NCBI GenBank assembly: GCA_004151065.3
Contig: NWUY0304116796.1
Location: 1-52,992, forward strand
Reading direction: 5' to 3'
Length of the DNA: 52,992 nucleotides
From: Larix sibirica
Lineage: Eukaryota; Streptophyta; Pinopsida; Pinales; Pinaceae
In this document: piece after piece, positions 46,738 to 52,992 of the stretch
Position numbering within the stretch: the first letter of the stretch is position 1
How the letters are laid out: each line of letters opens with the position of its first letter
The notes under the pieces: generated by a model
What the model was told of the DNA's origin: nothing
The model's input: the letters and a program-made list of their open reading frames with translations, nothing else
Databases searched by the model: none
Translations under genes and position numbers: made by a program

Positions 46738-46910
46738 ATGGTAAATTCACTAATAAAAGGTGGCGTATCCAGATGGTAAATTCGCTAGTTCAAAGCTTGT
46801 AAAACTGGGTAATTTCACTAATGAAAGGTGGCGTTGCCCATCCAGAGTTATACTAGCCATATCACGCCTATAAAGATGGGGAAATTAAAGAAGAAAAGGT
46901 GGCGTTGCGA
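46738..46910 (+). repeat. GGTGGC-family repeat cluster B
   Basis: Units begin GATGGTAAATTCACTAATAA then AAGGTGGCG (46738-46765), GATGGTAAATTCGCTAGTTC (about 46772), GGGTAATTTCACTAATGAAA then GGTGGCG (46807-46834) and GATGGGGAAATTAAAGAAGA then AAAGGTGGCG (46874-46905). They match the core of the units at 6518-6730 and 15211-15235. Confidence 0.75.
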
Positions 46911-47039
46911 ATGCTTCATGGATCGTTGAATCGTTGTAACTGCTTTGATTGAGTCAATACTGCCTTACTACAGAAGAGCTTGGACGGGCTTGGGTTGGCA
47001 CTTTAAGCATTGGTATTCTCACCTTTTTTTGGTAAGCCT

Positions 47040-47620
47040 ACTTTATTTTGGATAGCAGCTACCAACTTACAACCTAGTGTATTTACCACCCTTTCCTTTC
47101 ACCGGCTCACTTACCTGAACTTTTATATTTGACGGGCGTTTCAAACAACCACTTGCTTTACAAATACTTAGTGGGTACGGCACTATTGATCTTCTTGGGC
47201 CAGGTAAAGCAAAGCCCGGGATACTGGTGATTCATTCTTATAGCACAGCACACAGAACCACCTGATCGCCGCGCTAGATAGTGCTTTGCTTCTTGTGCCG
47301 GGTTTTTAGATACGCCTACTGCCAGCCTTGAGTTTGGGTTTATCGAACCAGAGCCAGCCTTACATTACACTTTAGTAATTCAGGGTACCACATAGAACCT
47401 TCTGGGTATATTACCTATTGTTCCGAGGAGCCAATATGATACTATTCATCCATTAGAACAACCCCCCTATTGCTAGGAATATATTTACTTGCCTTTCAGG
47501 CCTGCTCTACCTGAATACCTAGACCCGCCATTATAACTATACCACTTGGATTAATAAATCGCTTAGGATGGACAGCTATTAAAAACCCTTCTCTTAGAAG
47601 CACCGGATGGATGATATGAT
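47040..47620. repeat. Old duplication, right copy (partner at 4.9-5.6 kb)
   Basis: 47101-47184 and about 47598-47615 match 5121-5190 and 5571-5588 in order and orientation. The sequence between is strongly diverged. No gene lies in either copy. Confidence 0.6.
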
Positions 47621-47949
47621 CCAACCTTACCCTTTTTCTTTCTTACTGCCCAACACCACTTTATACACTGCTTAACCCTCTTCTCACACGCCTTAGCTTT
47701 CGATACAGCAGTCACAGGCGTTCATAGCTCTGAAAGAATCACTTTGTCCTAACGCTTTTAAAGGTCGTAACGCTTCTAGAGTAAGGTTTTTCTAAGCAGG
47801 TATACTAAGCAAGATATTGTTGAGCAATAAAAAGCCAACCCTTCAGCTCAGATTTTCATTTTCAAAATACACCCTTGTCCTCCTACGTCGAACAAGCCTT
47901 TCCAGATTTTCCTATTATAATAAACAAACAGAAGGAAATACCTAGCACT
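47621..47949. other. Spacer leading to the retrotransposon junction
   Basis: No gene was seen. Recognisable copia sequence starts at about 47955. Confidence 0.5.
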
Positions 47950-47954
47950 AGTAA

Positions 47955-49495
47955 CTAATGCCGTGTTCATTGGTCCACAAACGTCTGCATGAACCAACTG
48001 AAGGATTCTTTGTGCTCTCTAAGCTTGTATCAAATGACGCTGTGCTACTTCCCTGCCTGGCAAGCTCCGCAAACACCCTATATTTGTTGTTGGATATCCG
48101 AAAGTCCATCTGCCAAATTATCTCGAGCCAACTAAGAGAGGTAGGTCAAGTTGAGGTGCCCATACCACTAATGCCAAAGTGTACAGATATCTGATGCACT
48201 CTTCGTTGCCAGTGCATGCTCCCTAACCTATCTAATATCAACCAGTCTAAATAGTCCATGATCCTCCACACCAAGAGCAATAGTATTCTTGGTATCCTTG
48301 TCAACTATGTGGCATTTTTAATTGTTAATGTTGGCATCTAGATGGAGTTAACGACTCATAATCTAAATCACTAAGTGTAGATATAAGTTCCATCCCTAAC
48401 ACATAGTATACATGAAGGAATGCTAGCATTTCCCTGCAAAAGAAATATGCACATTCCCTTTTCCAACTTTTGTGAACTCTTCCCCACCACCAAAGATCAT
48501 TGAATCCTTAGAGGAACAAACATACCAAATATCATTGAATCCTTAGAGGAACAAACATACCAAAGATCATTGAATCCTTAGATGAACAAACATAGTTCTC
48601 TGTGAACCAATTTTGCTTGTTAGTGAACCTAAATCTATACCAAGCAGAGTTATTGAGTTAGTTTGTTTGTTTCTTAGCTATGAATGCATAGAAGGTTTGA
48701 ATTCTTCTCCTTTGTGTGCTTTGCGATATGAACCTTCTAGTGAGGCCCTCCTTGGTTGGTTTTCTCATCTGCCAACCTCATTCTACATTGCTTCTTCATA
48801 TGACTCACCTTGCCAAAGTGGTGGTATGTGATGTTCGTCAGATTTCTGGTTGTATTTTCACCATTACTTTGACCTTTATTTTTTGCCACTCACCTTTTAC
48901 ATTGACATTGGTTGTAGAGTCCTAGTTTGTACCCTCCTCCTCACTGTTTCTACCGATTGTTTTTTTTGTAGCTACTTTGCTATAAGAGCTTATTGCATAG
49001 TTGATCAAACCTTAGGTCAACATTCGTTGTGGTGATGTCTAGGGTCTCAATAAAATCTCATAAGTACATTGTGATATTTTCAACAAAATTACCACCATGT
49101 CCTCTTCCATCTTTTAACCAATGACCAACAAATTTTCTATGATATCCTTGATCTTAAGTAAATGCTCTTGTAATGATGCACTCTCATCCATCATGGTCGA
49201 GAACAACACATTTTTAAGGAAATGGATCTTCCATTAGTTGAAGTCTCATGCAACTCTCTCAAATGCTTCCAAATACTTGTTGAAGTGTTCCTTGTCTATT
49301 CCCTAGGGAGAATTTCATTTGTCATAGACATCTTAAGTACTAACATCACTTCTCTGTCTTGTTCATCGAACTTGCCATGGTCTCTACCCTCCACCTGTAG
49401 TTAGATATCTTTACCCAAGCTGATAGCAACCAAGCACTTGTCTTCAAATATGACCACCATGTGTTACTTTAATGTTATGTAGCTCTTATTAGAGA
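47955..49495 (-). pseudogene. Ty1/copia polyprotein remnant (gag to start of integrase)
   Basis: The minus strand shows copia gene order. Near 49440-49050 lies a gag-type segment with WKHLRELHE and DESASLQEHLLKIKDIIENL. At 48836-48790 is a zinc-knuckle relic, HHFGKVSHMKKQCR, which has kept the glycine, histidine and last cysteine but lost the first two cysteines. At about 48490-48270 come the protease-to-GAG_pre-integrase residues GKGNVHISFAGK and NTIALGVEDHGLFRLVD. At about 48165-48040 is the GAG_pre-integrase, with YGHLNLTYLS, LARDNLADGLSDIQQQ and VCGACQAGK. In a shifted frame LQLVHADVCGPMNT marks the start of integrase (about 48000-47955). Stops and frameshifts are frequent. It ends abruptly there: the integrase core, RT and RNase H are absent. 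This is a nuclear element remnant, and in the mitochondrial context its presence implies DNA transfer. Confidence 0.85.
48491..48595 (-). repeat. 35-bp tandem triplication inside the copia remnant
   Basis: Three adjacent units of 35 bp (48491-48525, 48526-48560, 48561-48595), each CAAAGATCATTGAATCCTTA plus GAGGAACAAACATAC with at most two or three differences. Because 35 is not a multiple of 3 the copies break the polyprotein frame, so they arose after the element stopped coding. Confidence 0.95.
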
Positions 49496-49515
49496 ATCTC
49501 TAGCTACCAACACGA
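49495..49515 (-). other. Primer-binding-site-like sequence of the copia element
   Basis: On the minus strand CCTAACA is followed by TCG, then TGTTGGTAGCTAGAGA, which resembles the tRNA-iMet primer site of plant copia elements with a few changes. Its place between gag and a CA-ending repeat fits a primer site next to the 5' LTR. Confidence 0.55.
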
Positions 49516-50720
49516 TGTTAGGTAAACATACAATTGGTTCAAGTAAAAAACACAAAAATATACAAAAACATAGTAAAACAATGAAAATACTTGTTCTTCC
49601 CACAATATGCAATCTTGGAGTAAGAACACTTGGATATTGGATTTAAATACTTGTAGTAGTTACACATCGCTGAAAAATATGCAGATTGTTTATATATTTA
49701 CCCAAAACAACTCCAAAAATGTAGATTTTGATAGATTTGCTAAAAATTGTCCAATGAACCACAAATTTAGGATATATATGTGAAAAGATAGTAGCAAAAC
49801 ACAGATCTTCTTACACATAGTGCCAAAAAATGTAGATTTAAACATATTTGCTTTCAAACACCAAATCAGCACAATTTTTTGTTAAATCTGGTAAAAAATA
49901 GCACTAAAACACTTAATTTCCCCTTAGGTTTGTTGAAAATCAACAAATCAACAGTTGAATCTTTCAAATCTGCAAGTATGGACAACAATACAAACAATAA
50001 CAAATCCAATCTGCTTCCAAATCATCTGAATTGTAAAAGAACTTATGAAATGATTCAAAATGGATCCAAACATAAAGCAATTGTTTTAAGTCTTAGTACC
50101 TAAATGTAATTTGACATTTAATAAAAATTATTAAGTCATAAAAGACAAGGAAATGAAATATAAACAATACAAAAGAGAAAAAATAAAGAATTACATGTAA
50201 AAATAAAAATAAAATAGGAGAGAAAGGAAGCCAAATGGGAAATGAAAGTGGCCTTCCTATTACCCTAGCTCTCCTATATCTCCTTTCACTTAGACTATCA
50301 AAGGGATATTTTCCCTAGAGAGGAGAGTGCCAAAGAGCCCATAGTTGCATTGTAATCCAAAGATTGTCGAAACGAAATATTGAGAAATCATTGGATGTTG
50401 GTTTTCTCGTTTGTGTTTCCAAAGTAAATATGTGCAATTTTTAAAGTGTTTGATTATTTCTCCGAATTCATTTGTTTGTTGTGTGGATTAAGATCTTCTG
50501 TGTCATTAATGACTATCAATGAATTATGAAATTAATGTGTGACGTGTATGTAGCTTAAATAGTGTTAATGTTGCATATTTCATTGTGTTGTTGAGCTATT
50601 AAGGGACTGAATTAAAGCGTTGTTGCACTTGCGTAGTAGTTTTTAAATTGAATATTTAGAGTTCTTGATTACTTGGGCGATTTCTCTTTGGTTGGGAGAG
50701 TTACTCCTCTGCTTTAACAT
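49516..50720 (-). mobile_element. Probable copia 5' LTR and flank, left edge at 49516
   Basis: The plus strand starts TGTTAGG at 49516, the expected LTR terminus when the element lies on the minus strand. The body is AT-rich and without genes, with repeated AAATGTAGATTT strings. The other LTR edge is not certain: TTTAACA at about 50712-50718 is one candidate. No second LTR is present in the window, so the identification rests on position and on the adjacent primer site. Confidence 0.45.
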
Positions 50721-50754
50721 TTCTATTGGTTCCCGGGTGGATTTAACAGTGGAT

Positions 50755-50970
50755 GGGGCAAATTCATATGCACCAGAGTGAAATTATCAATGCCTAGGGT
50801 GAATTCTGAATTCATAAGTGATAGGGAGAAATTATTAGTGCCTCGGGCGAATTCAGAAGTGTTAGAGTGAAATTATCAGTGCCCAGAAAAAATTCACAAG
50901 TGCCAAGGTGAAATTATTAGTTCCCGGGGTGAATTTATACTGCCTGGGTGAACTTGCATTGCCGGGGGTG
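50755..50970. repeat. Degenerate ~30-bp tandem repeat (GTGAAATTATYAGTGCC)
   Basis: Seven or so units follow one another, for example GAGTGAAATTATCAATGCCT, GGAGAAATTATTAGTGCCTC, GAGTGAAATTATCAGTGCCC and GGTGAAATTATTAGTTCCCG, alternating with GGGTGAATTC(A/T) and CGAATTCAGAAGTG. The period is about 27-32 bp. Confidence 0.8.
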
Positions 50971-51240
50971 TTTATTTTTCCCATAAACTGTATCCATTCT
51001 GCAACTTCTCATTGTGTCTTCCGCTCTATGTTGCTGAGATGATCCGGATGCATCCTTGGTTGGTGGAGCTGGCATTCACTTAAACATTTCAATAGCATCC
51101 TGGTAAATTTCTTTCTAGTGACTAGGTCTTATTTTGTCGTTCACAGGGCTTCTTTTCTTATCACTGGTGAAATTGGTTTGTTTTGATTTGCCCTCGTTTT
51201 TACTCCTCGGGTGACAACAAATCCTACCAGACTGTGATCT
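50971..51240 (-). pseudogene. Probable gag-pol linker of the retroelement
   Basis: Directly downstream of the zinc-knuckle region the minus strand reads YKPREDHS then GFVVTRGVKTRANQNKP. This resembles the PRE...VVTRGG linker seen before the protease in some plant gypsy polyproteins. Stops follow. It supports linking the gag at 51.24-52.97 kb with gypsy and not with copia. Confidence 0.5.
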
Positions 51241-52975
51241 TCTCGCGGCTTATAGTTGATCCGATTACCTGGTCAGTGTGCGATATTCCCATTTTGCAAT
51301 AAGCTCTGGGTATTCTTTGATAGTATCAGTGTTTTTCCAACAATAGTTACACCATGGTCTCTTAGGTAAGGTATAGTCTCGGGCGACTTGTCAAATCTCA
51401 TTGCAGTTGTAACATCGAATCGAGCTTGTGCGACCTCCCCCTCGTCCAGATCTAAGACCTCTTCCGTGTTCTCCGCCACGTCCTCTTTCTCGCTGTTGAT
51501 CTAGTACCACCCTATATATGGAACGGTCTATTCTTTCCGTGAATGCATGCAAGGCTCTACATTTATCGGTACTATGTATTGTAGATCTGTAAAATTCATA
51601 GTAATACTATATTTGACATTGAGGAATAATTTTGCAGAATTGGGCAAAGTCGCGGTGGGTGGCCAAATGCTTCACAAATCTCGCAGTAATCGTTTGGAGA
51701 AGAGCTCGATGGGTTCGAGTATGTGGGACGACTTGCTAAAATTATGAAAGGGGTTTGATGCAGTGACTTTTGCTACAATCACACTTGATACACCATTAAA
51801 TGGTCCTAGTGGTGGGGTTATCCCTCCCCTCATCCTAGGACATTATAACACACGATGATCTTCCATCATACATCCCGTGCACCATACTTGTGGTCCACTT
51901 GATTTCTTTATAGTCAACTTCAGAAGCCTTTTAGTTAGAATTGCAAGTTGGCTTTGTACTTGCGATAAATTTGGGTTCACGTTGAGCCACAATATTATTG
52001 TTAATTTGTTGAGAAATTTTACTACTTCCACCTACTACTGAACTATTTTGCAAAATATTTCAACTACTGACCATTTGACTATACCATGGAAACTATAAAC
52101 ATGGTGTTGAGAATGTATTACCAAATTGTGTGAGGGCTCCTAGTGGGTAGTCAAAGGTATGTTGTTGTTGTTACTTTCAGTATCTCCTTCCGCAATAATG
52201 GGGGGTGCAGTTTCTACGTTGTTGTCATTTTTTGGAGGTCCAGATAACTCTGATTGTTCTGCAAATTCATCTAGGGATAAATTGGGTGATTGATCCAACA
52301 ATCTACTACTTAGTAACTAAACCTTGCAGTCCTGCTCCTTATTTGTACCTTCTCCCCAACTTCCTCTTACTCGGTCATCATGTACCTTTACTCCTCTTCC
52401 TCTTAACTATGAACCAACCAATTCCTCTCTCCGCTTCATCTTTCGTAAATCACTCTCCCTTTCCTCATTCCTTTCTCAATTCCGCAACTCTTCTTTGAGT
52501 TGGGCATTTATCTTTTTTTCCTTTCCCATCTGTGTTTTCCACCACTGTTCACATATTGTTTCTCTTCTTGTCGCTCACTCAACCCCGACGTCATTAATAG
52601 ATCCTCCCTCTATGTACATAGTTTTTACCTTTTGCAACGTAGCAACATCACCTTGACTAATCCCATTGTAGAAGTCTTCTTTGTCGGTTGTGATATTCTG
52701 AAGCTTCCATAAGTCTTTGTAGCCTCTCGGCAAATGCTATAGGGAATTCAACCCACAAAATTTTGTATTGATTTAATGATGGTACTCCATAGTGGATATA
52801 TTGTATGAGTCTCGATGTAACCACCCTCATAGTTTGTCTTCATGTATTATGAAGTCCTCAAACTTCTTGTGCCACCAATATTGAATATGGCTTGTTGACA
52901 CCTGCGTATCCATGTAGTTAACAACGTCCTGTTAGAAACCAGGTCCCGACAATGGAACCATTTGTTGGCTCAAAA
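51240..52975 (-). pseudogene. Retrotransposon gag region with three zinc knuckles (probably Ty3/gypsy)
   Basis: Reading from 52975 leftwards: a globular part with NYMDTQVSTSHIQYWWHKKF, then QYKILWVEFPIAFAERLQRL, then EDFYNGISQGDVATLQK in shifted frames. A charged, probably coiled-coil part rich in Lys, Glu and Arg lies at about 52530-52400. An acidic/Asn linker with NLSLDEFAEQSELSGPP lies at about 52290-52230. Near 51690-51640 comes a CX2CX4HX4C knuckle (CEICEAFGHPPRLC), then after a break the Arg/Gly-rich RERGRGGEHGRGLRSGRGGG (about 51495-51440), RCYNCNE broken by a stop, and WCNYC...CPELI-like WCNYCWKNTD with YPELIAKWE (about 51360-51290). Two of the three knuckles are damaged. Several stops and frameshifts prevent expression. 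The window ends inside or just before the start of the gene. Confidence 0.75.
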
Positions 52976-52992
52976 TAGAGATCGGGTTCTTG

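Noticed and set aside
1-52992. Search for 18S/26S/5S rRNA, group II intron domain V, plastid inserts and linear-plasmid polymerase
   Set aside because: Characteristic conserved strings for these were not found on either strand by eye; remote fragments could have been missed.

Overview
The window looks like plant organellar DNA, most likely mitochondrial DNA from a very large, gene-poor mitogenome of the size seen in conifers and other gymnosperms. Three things support this. A decayed piece of mitochondrial nad5 lies at 8948-9209. Intact genes are absent from all 53 kb. Base composition is fairly even, unlike AT-rich nuclear spacers. The gymnosperm assignment is inference. The main alternative is nuclear DNA carrying an old mitochondrial insert. 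I found no intact protein-coding gene, no rRNA and no convincing functional tRNA. The open frames over 60 codons look like chance frames or repeat-driven frames.

Region by region. 1-1.06 kb is spacer. 1.87-2.56 kb (+) is a broken Ty3/gypsy reverse-transcriptase fragment. 2.96-3.62 kb has three copies of a short dispersed repeat with core ATGCGAG. 4.9-5.6 kb is an old duplication whose partner lies at 47.0-47.6 kb. 6.0-8.65 kb holds two short-repeat families and a long GCT/ACT-rich cryptic repeat. 8.95-9.21 kb (+) is the nad5 fragment. 10.4-11.45 kb is degenerate tandem repeat. 12-27 kb is mostly unrecognised spacer with short duplications. 27.3-32.4 kb is a dense field of the ATGCGAG repeat and larger composite units. 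33-41 kb mixes AT-rich and GCT-rich cryptic repeats, with a tRNA-like cloverleaf at 38.39 kb. 41.6-42.9 kb (-) is a pseudogene of nuclear type, apparently related to an uncharacterised transposase-like family. 43-47.9 kb is spacer with short repeats. From about 47.95 kb to the right edge the sequence is nuclear retrotransposon material: a Ty1/copia element (-) truncated inside integrase, and beyond it a gag region with three zinc knuckles (-), probably gypsy.

No genes work together here. The window is a record of two processes. One is import of nuclear transposon DNA. The other is growth of spacer by repeated short duplications that then drift. The nad5 fragment shows the second process directly, because its reading frame is broken mainly by small insertions that copy adjacent bases.
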